From Novosphingobium sp. PC22D (GTDB taxonomy: Bacteria > Pseudomonadota > Alphaproteobacteria > Sphingomonadales > Sphingomonadaceae), in contig NZ_MWMO01000001.1 of NCBI RefSeq assembly GCF_002556635.1, positions 620,001 through 684,000 on the forward strand: DNA of 64,000 bases, read 5' to 3'. Under the pieces are notes generated by a model. That model made no database searches and was not told the origin of the DNA. It saw only the letters and a program-made list of their open reading frames with translations. The translations under genes were made by a program, and so were the position numbers. Below are positions 8,666 to 17,718 of the stretch, in pieces (position 1 is the first letter of the stretch; the number at the start of each line of letters is the position of its first letter).

Positions 8666-9667
8666 ATGCTGCAAGACGCATTCGCTGTCGGGACTGGGCC
8701 CGAACTGGATTATGCCGCGACGGGCGATACGCAGGGGGGGCTGCCCGTTTCGCTGTCGATCTTCGCCGACCGGGCGCATGTGCGCGAGACCATCCGCGAG
8801 GACGCGGAAGCCGCCGGCGTGCGGATCACCAACATCGGCGATCTCGGCGGGCTTCGCGGCGGCGAGGCGCGTGCGCTCGGCGACGTCGTGCTGGTCGATT
8901 GTCCCCGCGTCGATGCGGCCTGTCTCGCCTCGCTTTCGCGGCTTGACATGCGCGCGGCGAACAGCGGCGCCCGGATCGTGATCTCGACCTCGATCGCGGC
9001 GCTAGAGGACGTCTTCGCGTGCATGGATCAGTCGCGCCCGCAGATTCTGGTTGATCCCGATCGCGCCGAGCGGGTGATTGCGCTCGGCCAGATCATGGCG
9101 CGGTTTCCCTCCGCACGGCTGCGCGAATTGTCCGAGGAAGACCGGCTGATGCTGCTGCGTCTCACCGAACAGGTCGGCAAGATCGCGGGGCGGATCGACC
9201 GGCTCGCCAACCCGCAGGCGTCCGTCGGGGCAGGAGAGGCAGGACAGCCATCGCCGGAAGCGTCGGCATCGCCGTTCCTGCCAGCGGATCGAAACGGGCT
9301 GCGATCGATCCGCCCCGCACTGCCCGATCCGCGGCTCGTGCGTATGGTGATCAAACACCGGCGGTTGCGCGCCAGGTTCTTCGACGAAGACCTCTTCGCC
9401 GATCCGGCCTGGGACATGCTGCTCGATCTGACCGCCGCGCGCGCCGAGCATGCGCGGGTCTCGGTCACTTCGCTGTGCATCGCCGCCGCCGTTCCCGCGA
9501 CGACGGCGCTGCGCTGGATCAGCCAGATGGTAGAGTCCGGGCTTTTCGAGAGGCGGTGCGACGATACCGACCGGCGTCGCGCTTTCATCGCGCTCAGCGA
9601 CGGCGCAGCAGGCGCGATGGCCCGCTATTTCGATGAGATCGGCCCCGACGCCTTGCTGGCGGCCTGA
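8666..9667 (+). CDS. MarR-like winged-helix DNA-binding protein
   Basis: The 333 residues have two parts. Residues ~25-150 look like a degenerate receiver or alpha/beta domain (VVLVDCP, ARIVIST) without a clear phosphoacceptor set. Residues ~225-333 form a MarR-type winged helix: helices around SVTSLCIAAAVPATTALRWISQ, then a wing with FERRCDDTDRRRAFIALSD. A Pro/Ser/Ala-rich linker joins them. Start ATG 8666 follows GAGGAGTC. It follows hemH but has its own TTGACA promoter and SOS-type box, so damage-inducible expression is possible. Target genes are unknown; the sensor kinase downstream is the nearest candidate partner. Confidence 0.75.
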   Translation: MLQDAFAVGTGPELDYAATGDTQGGLPVSLSIFADRAHVRETIREDAEAAGVRITNIGDLGGLRGGEARALGDVVLVDCPRVDAACLASLSRLDMRAANSGARIVISTSIAALEDVFACMDQSRPQILVDPDRAERVIALGQIMARFPSARLRELSEEDRLMLLRLTEQVGKIAGRIDRLANPQASVGAGEAGQPSPEASASPFLPADRNGLRSIRPALPDPRLVRMVIKHRRLRARFFDEDLFADPAWDMLLDLTAARAEHARVSVTSLCIAAAVPATTALRWISQMVESGLFERRCDDTDRRRAFIALSDGAAGAMARYFDEIGPDALLAA

Positions 9668-9744
9668 GGATCGCCGCCGCAAACCGGACGTGATCGAAGG
9701 GGCAAACCGGCCGCCAGCGCTTGACCTTGCCCGCTGTTTGCCAA

Positions 9745-11427
9745 ATGGTAACAAGTCATAGAGGATGTCGAAACAGAGCACGTCGGGATCAAACGATAAC
9801 CATATATTGGGCTTTCAATTCGGCACGTGTCGTCGCTGGCGGTCGGCTTGCGCTGGCTTTGTCGTTGTTGCTGCTGACCACGACAGATCCGGGCCATATC
9901 GGCTTCCGACTGGAGCCCGACGACGTCGTCGCGTTGTCGTTCCTCGTCGGTGCGTTCTGCATCGCGCTCGTGGCCTGGACGAACTGGTGGCTCGATCACC
10001 TGTGGCAACCCGCGATCCTGGCTGTCGATATCCTGGTCTTCATTGCCTTGCCTTCTCTGATCGAGCCTGCGTTCAGCGGATTTCGCATCGCGTCACTGAC
10101 GACCGCGACGTTCATTATCCTTTCGGTGTCGATCCGCTGGGACTGGAAGTCCGCGGCGCAGGTTGCGATCGCTCTCAACCTTCTCAACCTGCTGCTCTCG
10201 ACGCTGCAGCCGGTTTCGACGTTCCTGCCGGTCAGGCTGGCGATCGACGAATCGCCCCAGCACGAGTACGTGCGCAACCTTTTCTATTTCCTCCTGATTT
10301 CTCTGCTCGTCGTCTGGCTCGGCAGACGCATCACGGCCTTGCGGTCGGCACGGTTCCAGCCTGCGTCCGGCCTCAGCGCCGAAAAACTGCTGGAACTGGG
10401 ACTGCAATTCCTGGCGGACGGTATCGGTGCGAGGACGGGGGCCTTCTGCTGGCAACGCCGCGACCGTTCAGCCTGCACGCTGGTGACCACCGGAGCGCTG
10501 CCGCGCTCGATAGACGGGGCCGAGATCGAATGTGGCCTCGATGAGGAGGACATCGCGGTCGCGTGGCTGTTCGACGTGGAGCACCGGCGCGCGCTCGAAC
10601 TGACGAAGCAGGGCAAGGTCGTTGCCGCCCGGCTCAGGGAAGATCCGCCCGCGGCGATGATGCGCCAGGGCGCGCACGAGGGTGTCGACATTCCGATCGC
10701 CGGCGCCAGCGGCCAGGGGCGGATCGTTCTCTCGGACCTCAGGGCGCCGAGCGCGGATATGCTGACCTTTCTCTCCACGGCGGTCAGCGAGGTCGTCGTT
10801 GCCCTCGATCGCCAGCAGGCCAGCCTGCTTTCGCGCGAGAAGGCGCTCGCGCGTATTCGCCAGACCCTGGCGCGTGATCTCCACGACAGTGTCGCGCAGA
10901 CGCTGGCGGGGATGCGCTTCTGGCTGCGCTCGCTGCGCGGACGGCCCTTGTCGAGGGCGGAGCTTGACCTCGAACTGGCGCGCATCGACGAAGTGCTGAG
11001 CGAGGAATCGCGCGCGCTGCGGGCGGTGATCGACCGGTTGCGCGACGATGCCGAACCGCTCCGCGGCGCGGATTCGCTTCATGTGCTGCTCGAGACGCTC
11101 GCGGCGAAATGGCGCATCAAGGTCCGCCCCGCCCCGGGCTTCGATACGCTCGACGACGCGCCGGCGCTCGACTTCGAGGTGCGACAGATCATCCGGGAAG
11201 CGGTTTCCAATGCGGTGCGGCACGGCGGCGCCGATCTCGTCGAGGTCAGTCTCGAACGGCGGAAACGCGGTATCCGCCTCGAACTGCGCGACAACGGCCA
11301 AGGCTTCGACAGCGGAACCCAACGGCCCCGGATGATCGCCCAGCGCGTCGCCGATCTCGGCGGAAGCATGACGATCCATTCTTCCAGCGCGGGGACGCAC
11401 ATCGAAGTGGAACTACCAAGCGACTAG
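9745..11427 (+). CDS. NarL-type sensor histidine kinase, orphan
   Basis: Membrane sensor of the HisKA_3/HATPase_c group. From ATG 9745 it has 560 residues. About six hydrophobic helices lie between 33 and 195, followed by a GAF-like region (~210-355). The dimerisation/phosphoacceptor helix has His380 in ARDLHDSVAQTL, and the ATP-binding domain has an N box NAVRHGG and G box DNGQGFD near the C-terminus. No response regulator lies next to it. The 5' end is doubtful: TTG 9721 and ATG 9745 lack a ribosome binding site, and a better-looking ATG at 9765 is in another frame (see findings). The signal sensed is unknown. Confidence 0.82.
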   Translation: MVTSHRGCRNRARRDQTITIYWAFNSARVVAGGRLALALSLLLLTTTDPGHIGFRLEPDDVVALSFLVGAFCIALVAWTNWWLDHLWQPAILAVDILVFIALPSLIEPAFSGFRIASLTTATFIILSVSIRWDWKSAAQVAIALNLLNLLLSTLQPVSTFLPVRLAIDESPQHEYVRNLFYFLLISLLVVWLGRRITALRSARFQPASGLSAEKLLELGLQFLADGIGARTGAFCWQRRDRSACTLVTTGALPRSIDGAEIECGLDEEDIAVAWLFDVEHRRALELTKQGKVVAARLREDPPAAMMRQGAHEGVDIPIAGASGQGRIVLSDLRAPSADMLTFLSTAVSEVVVALDRQQASLLSREKALARIRQTLARDLHDSVAQTLAGMRFWLRSLRGRPLSRAELDLELARIDEVLSEESRALRAVIDRLRDDAEPLRGADSLHVLLETLAAKWRIKVRPAPGFDTLDDAPALDFEVRQIIREAVSNAVRHGGADLVEVSLERRKRGIRLELRDNGQGFDSGTQRPRMIAQRVADLGGSMTIHSSSAGTHIEVELPSD

Positions 11428-11619
11428 CAGCGCGGCCCTATGGCGGTATGGCGAAAGACAGACGAGCACCTGCTGTTTGCCGGCATTGACCTGGATGCGC
11501 CTTGACGGCACCGCGCGCGCGGCGCTTGGCCACGGATCGGGGCGACTGAAGGGCGGGGACGGGGCGCGCCACCGACGTAATGCGCCTCCGCGATGTTCCG
11601 CGTCGGACGAGCCGCCGGT

Positions 11620-11637
11620 CTGTCACCGCAGTTTCAT
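11620..11637 (+). promoter_or_regulatory. Candidate Pho box upstream of TonB receptor-phoD
   Basis: CTGTCAC-CGCA-GTTTCAT matches the PhoB site (two CTGTCAT-like 7-mers separated by 4 nt) at 11 of 14 positions. It ends 36 bp before the receptor ATG at 11674, where a PhoB site replacing a -35 box would lie. A weak -10 (GAATAG, 11645-11650) follows. The downstream phosphatase makes phosphate control biologically sensible. Confidence 0.45.
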
Positions 11638-11673
11638 GATCGGGGAATAGCGGCGCATGGAAAGGGGTGTCTC

Positions 11674-14214
11674 ATGACAAATCGCTTCGTTCTGCTGGCG
11701 GCTGTCGGCGCTTCGGCGCTGGTCGCCCAATCCGTTCATGCTCAGGAGGCGGACGATTCCGCCTCTTATCGCACCGAGGAGATCGTGGTGACGGCGCAGT
11801 TGCGCCGGCAGGACCCGATCGACGTGCCGATCACGCTCAGCGTTCTCGGAGGCGAAGAACTCGATCGCTTCGGACTGCGCGAGTTCGACGAGCTTTCGCG
11901 TTTCGTCCCGGGTTTCGTGGTGCAGAACCAGTCGCCGAACAATCCCGGCTTCGTCATTCGCGGCATTACGTCGGACAGCGGCGCCGCCACGGCCGAACCG
12001 CGCGTCTCGATCTACCAGGACGGGGTCTCCATTTCGAAGTCGCGCGGTTCCTATGTCGAACTGTTCGACATCGAGCGGGTCGAAGTCGCTAAGGGGCCGC
12101 AATCGACGCTCTATGGCCGGGGCGCGCTCATCGGCGCGGTCAACCTTATCCAGAACAAGGCCGATCCCGACGCATTCGAGGCCTCCGCGCAGGCCGCCTA
12201 CGGCAACTACGACTACTGGCTCCTCGAAGGCATGGTCAACGCCCCGCTCGGCGACGAGGCGGCGATCCGCATCGCCGGCCGCCTGCGCGAGCGGGACGGC
12301 TACGTCGAGAACCTGCTCGGCGGCGACGACTACAATTCGGTCGATACCAAGGCCGTGCGCGCCTCGCTTCACCTGGGAACCGGCGGGCTGAGCTTCGACC
12401 TGATCGGCAACTATCAGAAGGACGCGCCCGCGGGCACTGCCTTCAAGTCGATCGCTTATAACCCGACCGATCCGCTGACCGGCGCCGTCATCGGCGATGC
12501 CGGTCGCAACAGCGGGGCGGCGCTCGTGGCGGCACAGGGGTTTCCCGACGGCGCGCTCGGCCTTGATCGCGAGGTTTGGGGCGTCAGCGGACTGGGCAAG
12601 GCCGAGCTTTCCGACCGCTTCACGCTGACCTCGATCACCGCCTATCGCAAGTTCAACTCGCTCGAAGTGTTCGATGCCGATGGCATCTCGCTGCCGATCC
12701 TGACCGCCGCCGAGGACGCGCGCGGCAAGCAGTTCAGCCAGGAACTGCGCCTCGCCTACGACAACGGCCCGCTCAACGCCTTCGTGGGCGCAAGCTACTT
12801 CTGGGAAAAGGGCACGCAACGCGCTCCGGCCGGTTTCGACGAGCGCATGACGCTGGCGCAGCTCGCGGGCGCCCTGGCGGGCGGCGGGCTGATCCCCGGC
12901 CGTCCCGCGAGCGATCCCGCGCCCGCCGCGCTGTTCGGCAATCCCACCTTTACCGCCGCGCTGCTGCAGGGCGTCGCCGGCGCCTATGGCTATGCGCTCG
13001 ATCCCGCGCTGGCGCAGGGCATCGCCGCGAACCTCAGGCCGGGTCATCTCGAAACCTCGACCAACGGCAGCCGCACGCGCGCGATCGACGTGTTCGGCGA
13101 CGTCACCCTGCGGGTCAGCGAGACCTTCGAACTGGGCGCCGGCATCCGCTATTCGCACGACGACAAACGCAGCAGCTACTCCGCCTCGGTGCTCAACGGT
13201 CGCTCGATCCTCGGCGGCTTCATCGGTGCGCTGGGCCTCGCCGAGCCGCTGCGGACCGGCCTGCTTCAGGGGCTCGCGGTTCCCGGCGCGGCGGCGATCC
13301 CGCCCTCGCAGGCCTATCCGGTGCCGCTGTTCGGCCTCGGCGCGCAGCCGACCGCGAACAATGGCGACGCCGACACCGCCGGGCTGAAGGACGGCGGCTT
13401 TTCCTGGCGCCTGACCGCGCGCTACCTGCCGAGCGAAGACGCCAGCTTCTACGCCACTTATGCGCGCGGGCGACGTCCCGAAGTGCTGACCACGCCGGGA
13501 CCTTCAGCGCCGTTCGCTCCCGCTGCCTTTGCCACGCTCCCCTCGGAAACCGTCGACAGCTTCGAGATCGGCGCCAAGACCGCGCTGATGAACCGCACGC
13601 TATTCCTTGATGCCGGCGCGTTCTACTACGGCTACGACAACTTCCAGACCACGGTGCAGGACGGCACGCGGTTCATCGTCACCAATGCCGGCGAGGCGGA
13701 GGGCTACGGCCTCGAGGCGCAGGTCCGCTACGTGCCGAGCGAGGCGTTCGCGCTGTTCGCGAATTATGCCTGGAACCACAGCCGCTTCACCACCGGCGCG
13801 CGCGACGGCAATCGCTTCCGCCTGACGCCCGACCACAGCGCCTCGGTCGGCGCGATCGCCTCGGTTCCGGCCGGACCGGGCCGCGTCACCTTCGCGCCGA
13901 CCGTGACCTGGCAGTCGCGGATTTTCTTCGATGACGACAACGATCGGCCCGACTTGCAGCAGCCGCCCGCCGCGCTCGTCGCCGACAATATCCGGGATGA
14001 GTTCCAGAACGGCTACGTTCTCGTCAATGCCCGCCTCGGCTATGAGTTCGACCGGAGCCTGCGGGTCGAGGCTTTCATCGAGAACGCGTTCGACAAGAAA
14101 TACATCATCGATGCCGGCAACACGGGGGACAGTCTGGGGCTGCCCACGTTCATTGCCGGACGGCCGCGTTTCTACGGCATCTCCGCCAGTTTCCGCTTTG
14201 GAGGCGACCAGTGA
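11674..14214 (+). CDS. TonB-dependent outer-membrane receptor
   Basis: Outer-membrane active transporter with an N-terminal signal peptide (residues 1-22, ending SVHAQ) and a TonB box-like EEIVVTAQ. The plug domain (FVPGFVVQNQ, FVIRGI, YQDGV, RVEVAKGPQSTLYGRG) precedes a C-terminal 22-strand barrel ending in YGISASFRFGGDQ. It has 846 residues from ATG 11674, chosen because AAAGGGGTG precedes it; an upstream in-frame extension to 11593 covers the promoter region. It overlaps phoD by 4 nt (GTGA). Pairing with a secreted phosphatase suggests uptake of a phosphorylated substrate or its product; the ligand is not known. Confidence 0.92.
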   Translation: MTNRFVLLAAVGASALVAQSVHAQEADDSASYRTEEIVVTAQLRRQDPIDVPITLSVLGGEELDRFGLREFDELSRFVPGFVVQNQSPNNPGFVIRGITSDSGAATAEPRVSIYQDGVSISKSRGSYVELFDIERVEVAKGPQSTLYGRGALIGAVNLIQNKADPDAFEASAQAAYGNYDYWLLEGMVNAPLGDEAAIRIAGRLRERDGYVENLLGGDDYNSVDTKAVRASLHLGTGGLSFDLIGNYQKDAPAGTAFKSIAYNPTDPLTGAVIGDAGRNSGAALVAAQGFPDGALGLDREVWGVSGLGKAELSDRFTLTSITAYRKFNSLEVFDADGISLPILTAAEDARGKQFSQELRLAYDNGPLNAFVGASYFWEKGTQRAPAGFDERMTLAQLAGALAGGGLIPGRPASDPAPAALFGNPTFTAALLQGVAGAYGYALDPALAQGIAANLRPGHLETSTNGSRTRAIDVFGDVTLRVSETFELGAGIRYSHDDKRSSYSASVLNGRSILGGFIGALGLAEPLRTGLLQGLAVPGAAAIPPSQAYPVPLFGLGAQPTANNGDADTAGLKDGGFSWRLTARYLPSEDASFYATYARGRRPEVLTTPGPSAPFAPAAFATLPSETVDSFEIGAKTALMNRTLFLDAGAFYYGYDNFQTTVQDGTRFIVTNAGEAEGYGLEAQVRYVPSEAFALFANYAWNHSRFTTGARDGNRFRLTPDHSASVGAIASVPAGPGRVTFAPTVTWQSRIFFDDDNDRPDLQQPPAALVADNIRDEFQNGYVLVNARLGYEFDRSLRVEAFIENAFDKKYIIDAGNTGDSLGLPTFIAGRPRFYGISASFRFGGDQ

Positions 14215-15866
14215 AACTTGCTCGCCGTTCCGTTCTCGGCCTGCTCGGCTCGGGCGCCGCGCTGCCGGCGATCGGCCATGCTTCCCCGGCCTCGACCGGA
14301 AGTTTCGAATACGGCGTCGCCAGCGGCGATCCGACTTGCCGCGGCGCGATCCTGTGGACGCGCGTGACGCCGGCCGAGAACGGTTCGGACGCCGCGATCG
14401 CGCTGCGCTGGCATGTCGCCGTCGCTCCGGGCGCCAGGCCGATCGAAAGCGGCTCGGCGGAGGCCCGCGCGGCAAGGGATTTCACGGTGAAGGTCGAGGC
14501 GACCACGCTCGAACCCGGCAGCGACTACGTCTATTGGTTCGAACTCGCCGATGGCACCCGCTCGCCCGAAGGCCGTTTCCGGACCCTGCCCGAAGCGGGG
14601 ACGAACGACGTCGTGGTGGCGGTCGCGACCTGCCAGCTTTTCCAGAACGGCTTCTACAACGCCTACGATCACATCGCCAAGCGCGAGCGGCTCGATGCCG
14701 TGATCCATCTCGGCGACTACATCTACGAATACGCCAACGACGGCTATGGCGGCGCGACCGGCAAGCGCCTGGGCCGCCTCGTCGAGCCGGACGGCGAGAT
14801 CGTGACGCTGGCCGACTATCGCGCGCGCCACGCCTCCTATCGCGCGGACCCGATGCTCCAGGCCGCGCACGCTCGCGCTGCCTTCATTTGCGTATGGGAT
14901 GATCACGAGACCGCGAACAATTCATGGCTGGGCGGCGCGCAGAATCACCAGCCCGAGACCGAGGGCGCGTGGAAAGTGCGCAAGGCGGCCGCGCTCCAGG
15001 CCTATTTCGAATGGCTGCCGATCCGCGATCCCGAAGCGGGCAAGCCTTGGGAGTCGATCAACCGCAGCTTCGAGTTCGGCGATCTGATGACGCTGGCGAT
15101 GGTGGAGACGCGGCTCCTCGCGCGCGACAAGGGCGCCGACCTGTTCGGCGAGACCGGCGGCGCCCAAGCCGTGCGCAAGATGCTCGAGGTGCGCGCACGG
15201 CCCGAGCGCGAACTGCTCGGCAAGCCGCAGAGCGAATGGCTCGAAACGGTGCTCGCGGCCTCGGTCGCGCAGGGCAAGCCTTGGCAGGTCATCGGCAACC
15301 AGGTGGTCATGGCACGCGTCAACGGACCCGATCTGGAAAAGCTGTTCGGCGCGGAGAAGGCGGCGGCCATGCTGGCGCAATTGCCTGAAGGCGTGCGCCA
15401 GCAGGTGGAGCGGTCGGTGCTCGCCTACCGCGCCGGCCTGCCGTTCAATCTCGATAGCTGGGACGGCTATCCCGCCGCGCGCGAGCGGCTCTACGCCGCA
15501 TTCGGGCGTGCCGGCGCGACACCGATCGTCCTGGCCGGCGACAGCCATGCCTTCTGGGCCAACCAGCTTGCCGACGATAGCGGCAAGGCGGTCGCGGTCG
15601 AGCTGGGAACGACGGGGATCACCAGTCCCTCGCCGGGCGATTCGATCCCGCAACTCGCGCTTGGCGAACTGCTCGCGGGGGTCAGCCCCGAAGTGCTGTT
15701 CTGCGACCAGAAATCGAAGGGCTATATCCTGCTCGAACTCACCAAGGAGCGGGCCGTTGCCGACTACGTCGCGATGTCGACGATCGAGCAGCGTGAATAC
15801 GAGGCCAAGACCGTCGCGCGCTTCGCCGTCCGTGCGGGCGACAAGGCCGTCTTGCAGCGCACCTGA
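14211..15866 (+). CDS. phoD: PhoD-family alkaline phosphatase/phosphodiesterase
   Basis: Secreted metallophosphoesterase that releases phosphate from phosphomonoesters or diesters. The 551 residues begin with a twin-arginine signal (ARRSVLGLLGSGAAL, cleavage after a GHA motif). A short beta domain (FEYGVASGDPT, AILWTRVTP) comes next, then the catalytic domain with HLGDYIYEY, WDDHETANN and AGDSHAFWANQ metal-binding motifs typical of PhoD. The GTG start at 14211 overlaps the receptor stop, so the two are translationally coupled. A Pho-box-like site precedes the pair. No frameshift or missing ligand is seen. Confidence 0.92.
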   Translation: MKLARRSVLGLLGSGAALPAIGHASPASTGSFEYGVASGDPTCRGAILWTRVTPAENGSDAAIALRWHVAVAPGARPIESGSAEARAARDFTVKVEATTLEPGSDYVYWFELADGTRSPEGRFRTLPEAGTNDVVVAVATCQLFQNGFYNAYDHIAKRERLDAVIHLGDYIYEYANDGYGGATGKRLGRLVEPDGEIVTLADYRARHASYRADPMLQAAHARAAFICVWDDHETANNSWLGGAQNHQPETEGAWKVRKAAALQAYFEWLPIRDPEAGKPWESINRSFEFGDLMTLAMVETRLLARDKGADLFGETGGAQAVRKMLEVRARPERELLGKPQSEWLETVLAASVAQGKPWQVIGNQVVMARVNGPDLEKLFGAEKAAAMLAQLPEGVRQQVERSVLAYRAGLPFNLDSWDGYPAARERLYAAFGRAGATPIVLAGDSHAFWANQLADDSGKAVAVELGTTGITSPSPGDSIPQLALGELLAGVSPEVLFCDQKSKGYILLELTKERAVADYVAMSTIEQREYEAKTVARFAVRAGDKAVLQRT

Positions 15867-15877
15867 GACCGGCGTTT

Positions 15878-15904
15878 CCCGGGCCCGGGCCCGGGCCCGG
15901 GCCC
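15878..15904. repeat. Perfect GC-only tandem repeat (CCCGGG)4.5
   Basis: Nine alternating CCC/GGG triplets, starting 11 bp after the phoD stop. The whole block is self-complementary. Further GGGCCC copies lie at about 15932-15937 and 15952-15957. The gap to the convergent lipoprotein gene (15867-16120) holds no gene that I can support. The repeat could act as a strong structured 3' end although no T-run follows. Confidence 0.85.
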
Positions 15905-16120
15905 GCTCTGGGGCGCGTATCGGGCCCGGCCACAGGGAACCGGGCCCACGCGGGGGGACTGACAACCAAGGGAGCTGCCCTGCGTACCCACGACGATGGC
16001 GCGATCTGGTTAACCTTGCATTTCAAAGCGTCATTGCATCGAAATTAACCATAGAATTTCCGATCCCTGCTATCGGATGCTTCATCCTGAATGGAGGTGC
16101 CACGGGGTATTCTTGCCAGT

Positions 16121-16411
16121 CTATTCCGGCTCGTCCTCTTTGATGTCCTTATCAGGATCGTAGGTCTCCTCGTCGCCGTTCACTTCCGAATATGTTTGAA
16201 GGTCGTCGGCGCCAGCCTCAGCCGCGTCCTCCATGGCGTCCATCGTGTCTGAGGCGTCCTCGCTCATGGCATTCGCGGTGCTATCCATCATTTCGTCGGT
16301 CTCGGCCGCATCCAGACTTCGCTGGGGGTCGTCGGAGCACCCCGACAGAAGACAGGCAAGCAATCCGAGCGCGGCCGACGTGTTTCTTGGTTTGGTGTTG
16401 CTCAGTTTCAT
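16121..16411 (-). CDS. Small acidic lipoprotein, unknown function
   Basis: The 96 residues begin with a lipoprotein signal peptide ending in the lipobox LLSGC (Cys25). The mature part is short and very acidic, with Met/Ala/Asp/Glu-rich repeats (EMMDSTANAMSEDASDTMDAMEDA) suggesting an amphipathic or disordered chain. Asp at mature position +2 hints at inner-membrane retention by the E. coli rule, which may not hold here. The ATG follows the stop of the upstream membrane protein directly (TAA then ATG), so both are one unit. No family recognised. Confidence 0.7.
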   Translation of the reverse strand: MKLSNTKPRNTSAALGLLACLLSGCSDDPQRSLDAAETDEMMDSTANAMSEDASDTMDAMEDAAEAGADDLQTYSEVNGDEETYDPDKDIKEDEPE

Positions 16412-17110
16412 TTACGGGTCTCCCATTCCCTCTCCGGAACAAACTTCCTTCAAATCTGCAAAGCTGCGGGCTTTCCATCCGCCGCTGCGACGCGGCCCTC
16501 CCGCCGCGGCGTCGGCCGGGTCGAAATCGTCTTGTGCGGCGGGATTGTAGATGTCGCTGGCAACGCGAATATGATCAGCGTAACGGCATTTCATAAGGAA
16601 CGTGGCGACGATCAAGTCCTTCTCGCCCGGCTCTATTCTGTAGTCGACGTCATGGTCGTATCGACGGAAGATGGGCCACTGCAGTTCCGATCCCTGAAAT
16701 TGACTTTTATGGCCTTCGGTGGGCCTGCGTGCTTTCCAGTATTCATCGCCGCGTTTGCCGTTTAGTGCTCCATAGTCGTATCGTTCCGCATCGAGCAGTT
16801 GCAGGCGGATGTCGACGTGACCGATCTTGAGGAGCCTCTGGCCAAGGTTCTCCACAGTCAGATGCGCTTCCACGGCAACGAGACCTTTGCCCAGTGGCAC
16901 GAGTACTATCGACTGCGATACGTTCGCGTGCGGCATGCCTTTGCGCTCGACGAAGAACCAATACGCGGTGATCGCAAAGGCAAATATCGTGAAAAGGGCT
17001 TGGGCATACTCGGCCCGCTTCTTGTGCGCCTCGATATCCGTAAGGCCCAGGACGAAGACAGCAAGCAACGCCAGTATGGTGAGCGCAATCAGAATTGGAT
17101 CGCTGTCCAT
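16412..17110 (-). CDS. Membrane protein with two N-terminal helices, unknown function
   Basis: The 232 residues open with a transmembrane helix (~5-22) and a second one (~36-52, ending YWFFVERKG). About 180 hydrophilic residues follow, with a beta-rich look (VPLGKGLVAVEAHLTVENLG, IGHVDIRLQLL) that resembles an immunoglobulin-like or DUF fold. Start ATG 17110 with GGGGGACAG upstream. The gene runs straight into the lipoprotein gene. I do not recognise the family; a small envelope stress or sensor unit is one guess. GC content looks lower than that of its neighbours. Confidence 0.65.
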   Translation of the reverse strand: MDSDPILIALTILALLAVFVLGLTDIEAHKKRAEYAQALFTIFAFAITAYWFFVERKGMPHANVSQSIVLVPLGKGLVAVEAHLTVENLGQRLLKIGHVDIRLQLLDAERYDYGALNGKRGDEYWKARRPTEGHKSQFQGSELQWPIFRRYDHDVDYRIEPGEKDLIVATFLMKCRYADHIRVASDIYNPAAQDDFDPADAAAGGPRRSGGWKARSFADLKEVCSGEGMGDP

Positions 17111-17440
17111 CTGTCCCCCGACACTCTTAAAAATAGAGAGCTTTATAGTTTATATGATTCCTCTCGACGGCGAGCAAAGCAATCAATGTCCGTTTTGATG
17201 ATTAGATAAAGATCATTCATCCGGGAAAGGATGGGTATGTTTTCGATGGCCGTTTCTTGATGGACGAGGCTCGGCTTGCTGATTCATGTTCCGGCGGATT
17301 CGCGAGGCGCAATTGAACAGGTAGCGACAATGGCGGTGACGATTGGACGTGCGGGAGCGGCTTCGGCGCGACGACCGGCACGGTGACGTGCATGTTGACG
17401 TCGGCGCAAAATCGCCTATCCACCCGGCCATCCGGCACGC
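17111..17440. other. 330-bp interval without a gene
   Basis: Apart from the AT-rich promoter-like patch near 17125-17160, I see no protein gene in this stretch. The open frames here are Arg/Ser-rich translations of the wrong frames. It ends at the tRNA-Val gene, whose promoter should lie in the last ~50 bp. Confidence 0.5.
17149..17178 (-). promoter_or_regulatory. Candidate sigma-70 promoter of membrane protein-lipoprotein unit
   Basis: On the - strand TTTGCT (17178-17173), an 18-nt spacer and TATAAA (17154-17149); a second TATAAA lies at 17147-17142. It is in an unusually AT-rich patch about 40 bp before the ATG at 17110. Confidence 0.35.
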
Positions 17441-17516
17441 GGGCGGTTAGCTCAGTTGGTAGAGCATCTCGTTTACACCGAGAGGGTCGGCGGTTCGAAC
17501 CCGTCACCGCCCACCA
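17441..17516 (+). tRNA. tRNA-Val (anticodon UAC)
   Basis: 76-nt cloverleaf with acceptor stem GGGCGGT/ACCGCCC, D-arm GCTCAGTTGGTAGAGC, anticodon stem TCTCG/CGAGA with loop TTTACAC (anticodon TAC at 17473-17475), T-arm with GGTTCGAACCC, and encoded 3' ACCA. No second copy of its 3' end is seen nearby, so there is no sign of an integrated element. Confidence 0.97.
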
Positions 17517-17718
17517 TGAAATCAGGGACTTACTGAGATCTCGGCGTGAGCCTGGAGACTTCGGCAAGAGAGGAAGACGCGCCGCGGGGCGCATTTGGCC
17601 GATCCTGAACTGGCGACGGTAGCCCTCGGGTTACGGCGGCAATCACACCGGGATCAGCGCTTCTCTGGCCAAGGTCCTGTCCAACAAGGCGGGCCGCCTC
17701 ATGCCTCAGCCATCGGCA

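Noticed and set aside
17441..17718. Integration site at tRNA-Val
   Set aside because: No integrase, no repeated tRNA 3' end and no mobile genes in the flanks.
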